A stretch of 64,000 bases of DNA, from contig NZ_JBFAKK010000010.1 in assembly GCF_040655735.1 (NCBI RefSeq), positions 1-64,000 of the forward strand, given 5' to 3'. This DNA comes from Phytomonospora sp040655735 (lineage in GTDB: Bacteria > Actinomycetota > Actinomycetes > Mycobacteriales > Micromonosporaceae). Each line of letters opens with the position of its first letter. The first letter of the stretch is position 1. Below the pieces are notes generated by a model. That model was not told where the DNA came from and made no database searches. It saw only the letters and a list, made by a program, of their open reading frames with translations. Below, piece after piece: positions 49,808 through 58,906 of the stretch. A program made the translations under genes and the position numbers.

Positions 49808-50910
49808 GCGAGGACTTCGACGAGATCGTCGAGTTCGGCGACTACGGCGACACCGGCGGAGAGCTAGGCCTGGTCTCGGCCCGCGTCCAGCCCGGCGACG
49901 ACGACGCCGAGGCGGGCGGTGTGCGCCCCCGAAGCCTCGACGAGCTCATCGGCCAGATGCGCGTTCGCGAACAGCTCGAACTGCTGCTCGCCGGTGCCAC
50001 CGGCCGGGGCGCCCCGCCCGACCACATCCTCCTGTCCGGCCCTCCCGGCCTCGGCAAGACGACCATGGCCATGATCGTCGCCGCCGAACTCGGCGCCTCC
50101 CTGCGCACCACCTCCGGCCCCGCCATCGAACGCTCCGGTGACCTCGCCGCCGTCCTCACCAGCCTCAACACGGGCGACGTCCTCTTCATCGACGAGATCC
50201 ACCGCATGGCCCGCCCCGCCGAGGAACTGCTCTACACGGCCATGGAGGACTTCCGCGTCGACGTCATGGTCGGCAAAGGGCCAGGCGCCACCGCCATCCC
50301 CCTCGACCTCGAACCCTTCACCCTCGTCGGCGCCACCACCCGCTCGGGGCTGCTCACCGGACCGCTGCGCGACCGCTTCGGCTTCGTCGGCCAGCTCGAC
50401 TTCTACGGCACCGCCGAACTCGAGGCCATCGTCACCCGCTCCGCTCGCATCCTCGACGTTCCCGTCCGCCCCGACGGCGCCACCGAGATCGCCGGCCGCT
50501 CCCGGGGCACACCCCGCATCGCCAACCGCCTGCTGCGGCGGGTCCGCGACTTCGCCCAGGTCCGCGCCGACGGCGTCATCACCCTTGAGGTCGCCAAGGC
50601 CGCGCTGGCCGTCTACGACGTGGACGACCTCGGCCTCGACCGCCTCGACCGCGCGGTGCTCTCGGCGCTCGTCGAGTCCTTCGGCGGCGGGCCCGTGGGC
50701 CTCAACACCCTCGCGGTCGCCGTGGGGGAGCAGCCCGACACCGTCGAAGAGGTCTGCGAGCCCTTCCTGGTCCGCGCGGGACTGCTGGCGCGCACCCCTC
50801 GGGGCCGGGTCGCCACCGCCCTCGGCTGGCGCCACCTGGGCAAGAACCCGCCGTCGGGCCTGTTCGGAGCCGTGCAGGACGAGCTTTTCGGAGACGACCC
50901 GAACGGCTGA
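49804..50910 (+). CDS. ruvB: Holliday junction helicase subunit RuvB
   Basis: A 368-residue AAA+ motor. Walker A is GPPGLGKTT, Walker B FIDEIHRM, sensor 1 ATTRSG and the arginine finger LRDRFG, with the winged-helix domain at the C-terminus. An acidic N-terminal extension of about 30 residues precedes the usual RPRSLDELIGQ start. It drives branch migration with RuvA. It is the last gene of ruvCAB; yajC follows after 164 bp with its own promoter region. Confidence 0.97.
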   Translation: MSEDFDEIVEFGDYGDTGGELGLVSARVQPGDDDAEAGGVRPRSLDELIGQMRVREQLELLLAGATGRGAPPDHILLSGPPGLGKTTMAMIVAAELGASLRTTSGPAIERSGDLAAVLTSLNTGDVLFIDEIHRMARPAEELLYTAMEDFRVDVMVGKGPGATAIPLDLEPFTLVGATTRSGLLTGPLRDRFGFVGQLDFYGTAELEAIVTRSARILDVPVRPDGATEIAGRSRGTPRIANRLLRRVRDFAQVRADGVITLEVAKAALAVYDVDDLGLDRLDRAVLSALVESFGGGPVGLNTLAVAVGEQPDTVEEVCEPFLVRAGLLARTPRGRVATALGWRHLGKNPPSGLFGAVQDELFGDDPNG

Positions 50911-51074
50911 CGGCGGTGGCCCGCAGCGGTCCTATAGGTGAATGGAATCCCCTCCGGGTGCTCTTGCCGTAATCGTGGCGAAGCTGTGACCCGTGTCGCT
51001 TCAAAGCGTGTTCGGGCGAGCGACTAGACTTCCCGCGATCGTTAGTAATCGTCGAGTGCGTTCGGAAGGTAGTC

Positions 51075-51479
51075 GTGCTACAAGCTGCAGGTGAGTCCGG
51101 CGGGGGCAACAACTTCATTCTCATCGGGTTGTTGGCCCTGATGTTCGTCGCGATGTACTTCTTCATGATCCGCCCCCAGAAGAAGCGTCAGCGCGAGCAG
51201 CAGGAAATGCAGCAGGGAGCCGGCCCCGGTTCGCGCATCGTGACCATCGGCGGCCTGCACGGCACCATCGTGTCCGTCGACGACGACACCGTGACGCTCG
51301 ACATCAGCGACGGTGTCCAGGTCGTTTTCGCACGTCAGGCGATCGGCCGAGTGCTCCCCACCGAAACGGCCGGCGACGCCGCCGATGAGGTCGAAGAGTC
51401 CGCCGTGGTCGACGAGCCCGCCGACGAGGTCACGGCCGACACCGCCGCGCACCCCGACGAAGCTCCGAAGAAGAACTGA
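51075..51479 (+). CDS. yajC: Preprotein translocase accessory subunit YajC
   Basis: A 134-residue protein. One transmembrane helix (NFILIGLLALMFVAMYFFMI) is followed by the conserved RPQKKRQREQQEM and the soluble domain GSRIVTIGGLHGTIVSVDDD, then an acidic tail. It works with SecD and SecF in late protein export. GTG 51075 follows GGAAGGT. secD lies 185 bp downstream. Confidence 0.95.
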   Translation: MLQAAGESGGGNNFILIGLLALMFVAMYFFMIRPQKKRQREQQEMQQGAGPGSRIVTIGGLHGTIVSVDDDTVTLDISDGVQVVFARQAIGRVLPTETAGDAADEVEESAVVDEPADEVTADTAAHPDEAPKKN

Positions 51480-51664
51480 ATCCGGCGCGCTACGGTTACT
51501 GCCCGTAGCGTCCGACATGGAAGCACATCGTTCGCCGGTCCACCCCCATGGCCAGGCGCCACCCCCGTGCCGGTGACCGCGAGACGCACGCCGGACGCGT
51601 ACTCCGCCTCACAGGCGGAGGCGCGCCGGCTTCGTGTCGCCGGCCGAGACAGCAGCAAGGAGAG

Positions 51665-53491
51665 ATGACGACCGTGGCTCGTGGACCTTCGGGACTACCT
51701 CAGACCGGACGGTTGAAGGTATTTCCATATTTCTTCGCCTTCGGTGCCTTGCTGCTGGTGCTGTGGCTGATCGCCTTCGCCGGGGCGGGATGGAAGTTCC
51801 CCACGCCGAAGCTCGGCCTCGACCTGCAGGGCGGCATGAGCATGACGCTCACCGCGACCCTGCCGGGCGGCCAGACGCCCGACGCGGAGAAGATGGAGCT
51901 GGCCCGCCAGATCATCGACGACCGCGTCAACGGCACCGGCCTCGTCGAGCCCGAGATCGTCATCGAGGGCGCGAACAACATCGTCGTCAACGTGGCCGGC
52001 AAGGACGCCGACACCGAGCAGCTGCGCAAGGTCGGTGACCCGGCCACGCTGCGCTTCCGCGAGGTGCTGAACCAGACCGCCGGCTCGGGCACGCCCGAAG
52101 ACGTCGTCCAGCCCGACCCCTCCACCTCCGGCGACCCGTCCGCCTCCGCCTCTCCCGGCGACGAGGACAAGGACAAGGAGAGCGCCGACCCGGAGTCCTC
52201 CGCCGACGAGGAGGCCCCGCCGCCGGCCGAGACGAAGCCGGCCGAGCCGACCGCCGACCAGGAGCAGCTCCGCAAGGAGATCGCCGAGCAGGTCGGCAAG
52301 GACCTCTACGCGCAGGCCGAGGCCCTCACCGAGCCGGCCGCCGACGCCACCGCCCTCGAGGTCTTCAAGCCCTTCGGCGACCTCACGGCCGTCCAGGTCG
52401 CCGCGCTGCCGATCAACATGCAGTTCAACGTCCCGACCATCACCTGCGACCAGCTCAACGGCCGCCCGCCGGGCAGCATCTCGGCCGTCGACCAGCAGGT
52501 CGTGGCGTGCAACAAGCCCGACGCCGAGCAGATCGAGAAGGGCCAGGCGGCCTTCATCAAGTCGATGCTGGACGTCGCCAAGGTCGTCGGCGAGGACGTC
52601 TCCGACGCCGGCGCCGGCCCGGACTCGCAGAACCCCGGTTCGTGGATGGTGAACATGGAGTTCACCGGCGGCGGTTCCGACAAGTGGTCGGAGCTGACCA
52701 ACGCGACCGTCGGCAAGCAGGTCGCGATCGTCCTCGACAACCTCGTCGTCTCCGACCCCGAGATCCGCGAGGCCATGAGCGGTTCGGCCCAGGTCACCGG
52801 CAACTTCAACTCCGAAGAGGCCAAGACCCTCGCCGAGCAGCTGAAGTACGGCGCCCTCCCGGTCGCGTTCAACGTCGAGTCCATCGAAGAGGTCAGCGCC
52901 ACGCTGGGCACCTCGCAGATGGAGGCGGGCATCCTCGCCGGCTTCATCGGCGTCGCGCTGGTCATCGTCTACTGCCTGCTGTACTACCGCCTGCTCGGCC
53001 TCGTCGTCATCGCCAGCCTTGGCGCCTCGGCCGCGCTGATCTACCCGTCGATCGCCCTGCTCGGCAAGCAGGTCGGCTTCACGCTGACCCTGGCCGGCAT
53101 CACCGGTTTCATCGTCGCCATCGGCATCACGGCCGACTCCTTCGTCGTGTTCTTCGAACGGCTCAAGGACGAGGTGCAGGAAGGCCGGTCGATGCGCAGC
53201 GCCGTGCCGCGCGCGTGGGCACTCGCCCGCCGCACGATCATGTCGGCGAACACGGTCTCGATGCTCGCCGCGATCATCCTGTACTTCCTGGCCATCGGCG
53301 CCGTCCGCGGCTTCGCGTTCACCCTGGGTCTGTCGACCCTCATGGACATCGCCGTGGTCTTCCTGTTCACACACCCCCTCGTGGCCTGGCTGTCCCGTTA
53401 CAAGGTGATGAGCTCGACGAGGCTGGCCGGCCTCGGCGCGAGCCGCCGACGGGTCGGCGGCAGCGGCGCGATGCGCACGAAGGAGAGCTGA
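51665..53491 (+). CDS. secD: Protein-export membrane protein SecD
   Basis: A 608-residue RND-type protein. The first helix is followed by LGLDLQGGMSMTL, the D2 motif of SecD. The large periplasmic region includes an acidic Ser/Glu/Pro insert at about residues 140-200 (PSASASPGDEDKDKESADPE), unusual in enterobacterial SecD but common in actinobacteria. Five further helices form the C-terminal block (GITGFIVAIGITADSFVVFF). It uses the proton gradient to pull exported proteins outward with SecF. ATG 51665 follows AAGGAGAG. Confidence 0.96.
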   Translation: MTTVARGPSGLPQTGRLKVFPYFFAFGALLLVLWLIAFAGAGWKFPTPKLGLDLQGGMSMTLTATLPGGQTPDAEKMELARQIIDDRVNGTGLVEPEIVIEGANNIVVNVAGKDADTEQLRKVGDPATLRFREVLNQTAGSGTPEDVVQPDPSTSGDPSASASPGDEDKDKESADPESSADEEAPPPAETKPAEPTADQEQLRKEIAEQVGKDLYAQAEALTEPAADATALEVFKPFGDLTAVQVAALPINMQFNVPTITCDQLNGRPPGSISAVDQQVVACNKPDAEQIEKGQAAFIKSMLDVAKVVGEDVSDAGAGPDSQNPGSWMVNMEFTGGGSDKWSELTNATVGKQVAIVLDNLVVSDPEIREAMSGSAQVTGNFNSEEAKTLAEQLKYGALPVAFNVESIEEVSATLGTSQMEAGILAGFIGVALVIVYCLLYYRLLGLVVIASLGASAALIYPSIALLGKQVGFTLTLAGITGFIVAIGITADSFVVFFERLKDEVQEGRSMRSAVPRAWALARRTIMSANTVSMLAAIILYFLAIGAVRGFAFTLGLSTLMDIAVVFLFTHPLVAWLSRYKVMSSTRLAGLGASRRRVGGSGAMRTKES

Positions 53492-53495
53492 CGTC

Positions 53496-54689
53496 ATGTC
53501 GGACAAGAGTTCGGTACGCGGCACCCCCCGCGTCAGCATCTTCAAGCAGCTCTACCGCGGTGACACGCACTTCGACATCGTCGGCCGCCGCAAGACCTGG
53601 TACATCATCTCGGCGATCCTGTTGGTCATCATCGGCGCGAGCACGGCGATCAAGGGCTTCAACCTCGGCGTCGAGTTCGCCGGCGGCAACCAGTTCACCG
53701 TGCACGCCCCGGCGAACGCGACCCTGACCGAGGCCGAGGACGCCGTCGAGGCGAGCGGTGTCGAGGTGGCCTCCTCGCAGACCGCCGGAACGGGCGCGGA
53801 CACGAAGTTCGTCGTCAAGACCGGCCCGCTCAGCGACGCCGAGAGCGAGAGCGTCCGGGCCGACATCGCCGAGGCCATCGGCGTCTCGGCCAACGAGATC
53901 ACCGTCTCCGAGGTCAGCTCGTCGTGGGGCAAGAGCGTCAGCCGTCAGGCGCTGATCGCGCTGCTGGTGTTCCTGGTGTTCGTCGCCGGGTACCTGTGGC
54001 TGCGCTTCGAGCGCAAGATGGCCGTCGCCGCGCTCGTCGCGCTGGTGCACGACGTCGTGCTCACCGCCGGAGTGTTCTCCCTGGTCGGATTCGAGGTCAC
54101 GCCGGGAACGGTGGTCGGCCTCCTGACGATCCTCGGTTACTCGCTGTACGACACCGTCGTGGTGTTCGACCGCGTGCAGGAGAACACCAGGGGACTGCTC
54201 GGCGAGTTCAAGTCGACCTACGCCGAGGCCTCCAACAAGGCCCTCAACGAGACCCTCATGCGTTCGATCAACACCTCGATCATCGGTCTGCTGCCGGTGG
54301 CCGGGCTGCTGTTCGTCGGCGTGGGCATCCTCGGTGTCGGCACCCTGAAGGACCTGGCGCTCGTCCTGTTCGTCGGTATGCTCACCGGCGCCTACTCCTC
54401 GATCTTCCTGGCGACGCCGGTCCTTTCGGACCTGAAGTACCTGGAGCCGCGCGTCAAGGAGCACGACCGCAAGGTCAAGGAGAAGCGCCGCGCCGCGGAG
54501 CGCAAGGCCGCCACCGCGGCCGAGCCCGTCGCGGTCGCCGAGACCGAGGAGGACGGGCCCGTCTCGGACTCCGACGACGAGGTCCTGGCCGGTTCCGGTT
54601 CGCGCGTCCCGACGACGCGCACCTCCGGTTCCGCGCCGCGTCCGGGCGCGCGTCCCGACGCCCGCAAGCGCCGCCCCCGCAAGGGCTGA
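53496..54689 (+). CDS. secF: Protein-export membrane protein SecF
   Basis: A 397-residue partner of SecD. FNLGVEFAGGNQF is the SecF form of the D1 motif, and helices 2-6 contain LTILGYSLYDTVVVFDRVQEN and the R-S-I-N-T-S stretch. A long charged C-terminal tail (KEKRRAAERKAA, then acidic, then RPDARKRRPRKG) extends into the cytoplasm. The gene starts 4 bp after the secD stop. A perfect bidirectional terminator follows. In Streptomyces, as I recall, apt and relA come next; here they do not. Confidence 0.96.
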   Translation: MSDKSSVRGTPRVSIFKQLYRGDTHFDIVGRRKTWYIISAILLVIIGASTAIKGFNLGVEFAGGNQFTVHAPANATLTEAEDAVEASGVEVASSQTAGTGADTKFVVKTGPLSDAESESVRADIAEAIGVSANEITVSEVSSSWGKSVSRQALIALLVFLVFVAGYLWLRFERKMAVAALVALVHDVVLTAGVFSLVGFEVTPGTVVGLLTILGYSLYDTVVVFDRVQENTRGLLGEFKSTYAEASNKALNETLMRSINTSIIGLLPVAGLLFVGVGILGVGTLKDLALVLFVGMLTGAYSSIFLATPVLSDLKYLEPRVKEHDRKVKEKRRAAERKAATAAEPVAVAETEEDGPVSDSDDEVLAGSGSRVPTTRTSGSAPRPGARPDARKRRPRKG

Positions 54690-54706
54690 GGCGCCGGCAG
54701 ACAACG

Positions 54707-54736
54707 AAAAGGCCCCCTCCTCGGAGGGGGCCTTTT
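54707..54736. terminator. Bidirectional terminator between secF and the epimerase gene
   Basis: AAAAGGCCCCCTCC pairs perfectly with GGAGGGGGCCTTTT around TC. An A-run on one side and a T-run on the other make it an intrinsic terminator in both directions, for two convergent genes. Confidence 0.97.
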
Positions 54737-54743
54737 CGTGCGC

Positions 54744-55673
54744 TCAGACGTTGCCGTAGGGGTTGCGGAAGTCGATGAGCCGGACACCGCGCACGAGCTC
54801 GGCGAGGCCGGCGTCGACGCTGACGCGCGGCGCGAAGCCCTTCGCGCGGATCTTGGCATAGGAGACCTCGTAGTCGCGCATGTCGGCGTCGGTCCCGACC
54901 TCGGCGAAGTGCAGGTAGTAGTCGACGTGGTCGAGGAGCCGGCGGGCCAGGTCCTCCTTGGTGAGGTTCATGTCCTCGCTGCCGACGTTGTAGGCCTCGT
55001 CGACGACGTCGTCCCAGCGGTCGAGGGCCCACACCATGGACCGGGCGAGGTCGGATACGTGCAGGAAGGTCCGCTTGAAGCCCCGCTCGTAGACGATGAG
55101 GCTGTGGTTGGCGACGGCCTGGTAGGCGAACTCGTTGGGCAGCAGGTCCAGTCGCATCCTGGGGGAGACGCCGAAGGCGGTGGCGTAGCGGAAGGCCACG
55201 GAGTTCCCCGCGTCGAGGACGGCGGTCTCGGCGGCGGCCTTCGTCTCGCCGTAGAGCGTGATGGGGGCCCGGGGCGTGCCCTCGTGGCACAGGTAGTCCG
55301 GGACGCGGCCGTAGATGCTGCCGGTCGAGGCGTAGAGGAGCTTCTGGTCGGGTCTGCGGGCGCGCAGGAGGGTGTGGGTGCCCTCGACGTTGACGCGCGT
55401 GGCCAGACGCGGGTCCTTCTTGCACGCGGGGTATCCGACGATCGCCGCGAGGTGGATGATCGCGTCGACGCCGTCTGTGGCGCGGGTGACGGCCTCGTCG
55501 TCGCAGATGTCGCCCTGGATGAAGTCGAAGCGCTCGTCGGTGGCGGCGGCGAGGAGGCCGTGGCCGCCGTAGCGCAGCGAGTCGAGGACCCGGACGTGAT
55601 GCCCCCGGGCGAGGAGCATCGGGACGAGGGTCGAGCCGACGTACCCGGCTCCGCCTGTGACGAGGACACGCAT
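54744..55673 (-). CDS. NAD-dependent nucleotide-sugar epimerase/dehydratase
   Basis: A 309-residue extended short-chain dehydrogenase. MRVLVTGGAGYVGSTLVPML contains the GxxGxxG NAD-binding loop. The catalytic Ser lies in YASTGSIYG and the Tyr-x3-Lys pair in LYGETKAAAE. YNVGSEDMNLTKEDLARRL is the usual sugar-nucleotide binding region. Substrate (UDP- or dTDP-hexose) cannot be fixed. TAAGCT lies about 8 bp before ATG 55673, with no ribosome-binding site, so the mRNA may be leaderless. It stands where other actinobacteria carry apt-relA. Confidence 0.87.
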   Translation of the reverse strand: MRVLVTGGAGYVGSTLVPMLLARGHHVRVLDSLRYGGHGLLAAATDERFDFIQGDICDDEAVTRATDGVDAIIHLAAIVGYPACKKDPRLATRVNVEGTHTLLRARRPDQKLLYASTGSIYGRVPDYLCHEGTPRAPITLYGETKAAAETAVLDAGNSVAFRYATAFGVSPRMRLDLLPNEFAYQAVANHSLIVYERGFKRTFLHVSDLARSMVWALDRWDDVVDEAYNVGSEDMNLTKEDLARRLLDHVDYYLHFAEVGTDADMRDYEVSYAKIRAKGFAPRVSVDAGLAELVRGVRLIDFRNPYGNV

Positions 55674-55778
55674 GGGGCGTGAGCTTACCGTTGCGGCCCG
55701 AGTCACCCGTTCGGTGACACGGGAGACCCGTGTTCGAACGGGTTGACCTGCGCACATACCCCTCTGTTCGAAAAAACA

Positions 55779-55856
55779 TCGAACGAATGTTCGCGTGTCC
55801 CTTGCGGTTCCGTCGGAGGCGAGGTTTACTATCAGAGTGTTCGAACCGTTGTTCGA
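55779..55856 (+). promoter_or_regulatory. SOS promoter with two LexA boxes
   Basis: Box 1, TCGAAC-GAAT-GTTCGC (55779-55794), matches the actinobacterial LexA consensus TCGAAC-N4-GTTCGA in all but the last base. Box 2, TCGAAC-CGTT-GTTCGA (55841-55856), matches completely. Between them lie TTGCGG (55802-55807) and TTTACT/TACTAT (55825-55832), a plausible -35/-10 pair directed to the right, with the start site at about 55,840, just at box 2. A further GTTCGAAC (55732-55739) precedes them. This strongly suggests LexA repression of the HEPN/mutasome genes; box 1 could also affect the divergent epimerase. Confidence 0.85.
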
Positions 55857-56217
55857 ACACTCCTCGGGAAGAAGCTGTCGCGGGCCGAGGCCCGGGGATG
55901 CTCCACCAGAAAATGGCGAGCCGTAATGCTCGTGCCGCCGCATTGATCGTGGCGCTTGATCGCGGCCCAGTCCGCCTCCCACCGACCCCCGGCGGGCTGG
56001 GCCTCATTTCTGGCGCGCGTGTCAGCGGCGGCTCGCTGCGGCCGGATGTAGCGGGGGAGAGACAACCCCGGGGAAGCGTTGCATCCGGCCGCTGGCCGCC
56101 ATTGCAGGCCGGTCGTTCAAGGACGTGAGGCACACCTGTCCGGGTGTCTCACCCCGAGGGCACGCCGGCGGTTCACACCTGTCACCCATCACGAGCCTCA
56201 GACAGGGGGATCTTCCG
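55857..56217 (+). other. Long leader between the SOS promoter and the HEPN gene
   Basis: About 360 bp with no supported gene. It contains several potential RNA helices: GGCCCAG...CTGGGCC at about 55,970-56,005, and GAGGCAC...GTGTCTC at about 56,124-56,150. A leader this long before a small gene is unusual here and may carry a regulatory or small RNA, or the true transcription start may be closer to the gene. Confidence 0.5.
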
Positions 56218-56679
56218 TTGAAGACAGCAGTCACGCACCGCCCGGACGCGTACCTCAACGCCAGTCCGCACACCGAGCTGGCCGTGCCCGCTCATTCCCT
56301 ACCGCAACGGTCCCCCCTGGAGTTGCTCATCCTCGCCCGGCGAGGCTTGAGCGACGCGGTGGACGAGCCCCACGAGGGGCTCCGGTACGCCACCGCGCAC
56401 CTGGCCGCACTGCGTGCCGCCGCGGCGGTCCTCGCCGCCAGAGCCCGCCCCGCGCCACGCCGGCGCAGTCGTCCGCAGAACGTCTGGGAACTGCTCGCCG
56501 CGGTCGCCCCGGAGCTGCGGGAGTGGGCCGACTACTTTTCGCACACCGCCGTCAAACGCGCCGCCGCGCAGGCGGGTGTCGCGCACATCGTGACCGAACG
56601 GGAAGCCGACGACCTCGTCCGCGACGCCGACCGCTTCGCGGTGGTCGTCGCCGAAGTCCTCGGCCTGCGCCGAGGGTGA
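56218..56679 (+). CDS. SAV_6107-type HEPN-domain protein
   Basis: A 153-residue helical protein. The stretch RYATAHLAALRAAAAVLAAR, followed by NVWELLAAVAPELREWADYF, matches the SAV_6107 HEPN family. The motif R-x4-H (RYATAH) is present, as in HEPN ribonucleases. TTG 56218 is chosen because AGGGGGA lies about 8 nt upstream and the start fits the family; longer in-frame starts exist at 56125. In actinobacteria these genes often stand upstream of the ImuA'-ImuB-DnaE2 mutasome, as here. Two LexA boxes lie 360 bp upstream, so it is probably DNA-damage induced. The molecular role is unknown. Confidence 0.82.
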   Translation: MKTAVTHRPDAYLNASPHTELAVPAHSLPQRSPLELLILARRGLSDAVDEPHEGLRYATAHLAALRAAAAVLAARARPAPRRRSRPQNVWELLAAVAPELREWADYFSHTAVKRAAAQAGVAHIVTEREADDLVRDADRFAVVVAEVLGLRRG

Positions 56680-56681
56680 TG

Positions 56682-56712
56682 GCGACGCGGGGCCACAGTG
56701 CCCCGCGGTCGC
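56682..56712 (+). terminator. Hairpin directly after the HEPN gene
   Basis: GCGGGGC (56687-56693) pairs with GCCCCGC (56700-56706), and the flanking GCGAC/GGTCGC extends the stem with one bulge. It lies 3 bp after the stop codon. If it terminates, the downstream mutasome genes need their own promoter. Confidence 0.6.
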
Positions 56713-57238
56713 CCCGCTCTCGCCGCAGGTGGGCGTGCCGGCTCGCGGGGGTCGCACCTCCGGCAGGTGCGGTTTCGGCGGGGCTGCTCAGGGGTGCGGG
56801 TTCACGCGGTTCGCGGGGGTCGCAGCCCGGCAGGGTGGTTCTGGTTCCGGCCAGGGCTCGGGCCGCCTGAGCGGTGGGTCGTGCGAGCTGCCTCGGTGCC
56901 TCGGCGGCTTCGGACGTTCGGGCTGCCTCGGCCGCCCGGTCCCCGAAGCCCGGGGACTCGTAGGCGGTAAGGCAGGGAGGCGGTGGACCGGTGGATCGGT
57001 GGGGCCGTGCCAGGCCGCGGGGCCGTGAGGCTCCGGGCCCGTGGCCTGGTCGGCGGGGCGCTTCACGCCAAGTCGGCGCCGCCGTCCCACCCCACCGCCC
57101 GTCCCCCACCCGCGACGAGACGCCGCGGTCACGACCGTGACCGCGACGATCCGGTGGCCCCGACGCGCGCCGGAACTGTGACGACCGGGCGGTGAAGTGC
57201 CGCCCGGATGGGAGACGGCCGTCTCCGGGGGAGATTCA
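56713..57238 (+). other. G-rich gene-free stretch upstream of imuA'
   Basis: About 530 bp without a supported gene. A 14-bp direct repeat TCGCGGGGGTCGCA occurs at 56743-56756 and 56811-56824, each followed by a CCGGCAGG-type segment. CACCGCCCGTCCC-like C-rich and GGTGGACCGGTGG-like G-rich tracts follow. No LexA consensus is visible. Confidence 0.5.
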
Positions 57239-58906
57239 TTGACGGGGGTCGTGCCGAGTTCGGTGGTTGTTTTGTCCGTGGTCGAAAAAGGCGAGGAACC
57301 CAGGACGCCCGTCCTGCGCTCCCGCATGCCCGGCGCCCACGCCACCGTCTCCGTCCTCACCCGCGGTCTCCGCCGCGCAGAACGAGCCGCCCCCACCGCC
57401 GGCTCACCGAACCCCACGCAGCCCTCACCCACCCCCGACCTGGCCTGGGGGAGCGATGGCCTGACCGTTACGACCGCCGCCGTCCCACCCAGCGTTCCTC
57501 CGGCGAACGACGGCCTCACCCCGCTGCCATCTGGTGACTTTCGCGGCCGCGCCTTGTTCGCTTCCGCCGCGCCGTCCACCGTGACCAGCCACGGGAGTGA
57601 CGGCGACGCAGATGCCAATGCCGATGCGGCGGATCCACCCCGGACCGGTATCCAGCGTGGTCTCGCCTTGGCCGGCGGTCGCGAGGCCGGTGGCCGTGCC
57701 ACGGCTGGAGTTGGAGCTGCGCCGGACGAGTCCCTGGGGTCCGGCACGGTTGAGGTCGGCCCATTCCGGGCCGGTGTTCGCCGTGGCCTCGCCTCGGCTG
57801 ATGGCCGCGCCACCGCCAAGGCGCCGGCTGAGCCCCCCAGGCCTGCCCGGTCCGAGACCGTTCCACTTCCGCCGGGTGTCTTTCGTGGGGTCGCGTCCAT
57901 CGTTTCCGCCTCGCCCACCGTGTCCGCCGTTCCCTCCGCGCCTCCCGCCCTGCCCGGTCTCGAAGCCGCCACCAGCACGCAGCCGTCGCTCGCCTCGCCC
58001 GCCGCGTCGACCGGGTCGGCTCCTCCCACCGCATCCACCACCCTCAGCCGTCCCTCTTCGCCCCGTACCCGTGCCCTTCGCGGCCTCACCACGCCCCGCC
58101 CCACCCCCACACCCACCCCCCTTACGCCCTCCCCGCCCAACCCCCACCCCACCGCCGGCGCGCTCGCCCTCGTCGCCCCGCACCTGCCCAACCCCGCCGC
58201 CCCCACCGCCACCTCCCCTCTCCCCGCCATCCGGCGTGCGAGCGAGCTCCCCCGCCACACCGACGCCCCCACCTCTACCGAGACCGCCCTTCCCGTCGTC
58301 GACGGGCTCGGCGGCCTGCTCCCGTGGGGCGGGCTGCGGCGGGGAGCGGTGGTGGGGGTGGCCGCCGGCGACGCGCCGGGCATGACCTCCCTGCTCCTCG
58401 CCCTGTTGGCGGGTCCTTCGGCGGCGGGGTCGTGGTGCGGGATCGTCGGTGGAACGGGCGAACTGTCCGCGATGGCGATCGGTGAGGCGGGGGTCGACGC
58501 CTCGCGCCTGCCCCTGGTCCCCGAGCCGGGGACGAAGTGGCCGGAGGTGACGGCGGCACTGCTGGACGGCCTCGACGTCGTCGCCGTGCACGTCCCGCAG
58601 GGCCTCACGGCGCAGACGGCCCGGCGGCTGGCGGCGCGCGCGCGGAAACGCAAAGCGGTCCTGGTCCCGTACGGGGCCCCGCCCGACCGCCTCGCCGGCG
58701 CCGACGTGGTCCTGCGCGTCGTGGGCGGCGAGTGGCGCGGCCTCGGCGTGGGGCGGGGGCGGCTGCGGGAACGCGACCTGGTCGTCGCCTCCCGGGTCCG
58801 CGGCCGCCCGGTGCAGGTCACGCTCCGGCTCCCCGGTTACGGCGAGGTCGCCGACGCGGCCCTCGCGCGCGTACTTCCCCTGACCCGAAGGGAGACCGGA
58901 CGTTGA
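57239..58906 (+). CDS. imuA': ImuA'-like protein with long repeat-bearing N-terminal extension
   Basis: A 555-residue protein. The C-terminal 200 residues have the RecA-like fold of actinobacterial ImuA': LLPWGGLRRGAVVGVAAGDA leading into PGMTSLLLALL, where the Walker A lysine is missing. It then continues through VPEPGTKWPEVTAALLDGLD and VVAVHVPQGL. It should bridge DnaE2 and ImuB during translesion synthesis. The N-terminal 330 residues are Pro/Ala/Thr-rich with a recurring P-x-G-(V/I/D)-x-RG-(L/V/R)-A element (FRGRAL, QRGLAL, RRGLAS, FRGVAS), not part of the usual protein. TTG 57239 follows GGGGAG; a start further inside cannot be excluded. It overlaps imuB (TTGA). Confidence 0.75.
   Translation: MTGVVPSSVVVLSVVEKGEEPRTPVLRSRMPGAHATVSVLTRGLRRAERAAPTAGSPNPTQPSPTPDLAWGSDGLTVTTAAVPPSVPPANDGLTPLPSGDFRGRALFASAAPSTVTSHGSDGDADANADAADPPRTGIQRGLALAGGREAGGRATAGVGAAPDESLGSGTVEVGPFRAGVRRGLASADGRATAKAPAEPPRPARSETVPLPPGVFRGVASIVSASPTVSAVPSAPPALPGLEAATSTQPSLASPAASTGSAPPTASTTLSRPSSPRTRALRGLTTPRPTPTPTPLTPSPPNPHPTAGALALVAPHLPNPAAPTATSPLPAIRRASELPRHTDAPTSTETALPVVDGLGGLLPWGGLRRGAVVGVAAGDAPGMTSLLLALLAGPSAAGSWCGIVGGTGELSAMAIGEAGVDASRLPLVPEPGTKWPEVTAALLDGLDVVAVHVPQGLTAQTARRLAARARKRKAVLVPYGAPPDRLAGADVVLRVVGGEWRGLGVGRGRLRERDLVVASRVRGRPVQVTLRLPGYGEVADAALARVLPLTRRETGR

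Noticed and set aside
56713..57238. A separate SOS box upstream of imuA'
   Set aside because: No TCGAAC-N4-GTTCGA-like sequence was found here; the nearest LexA boxes are before the HEPN gene.
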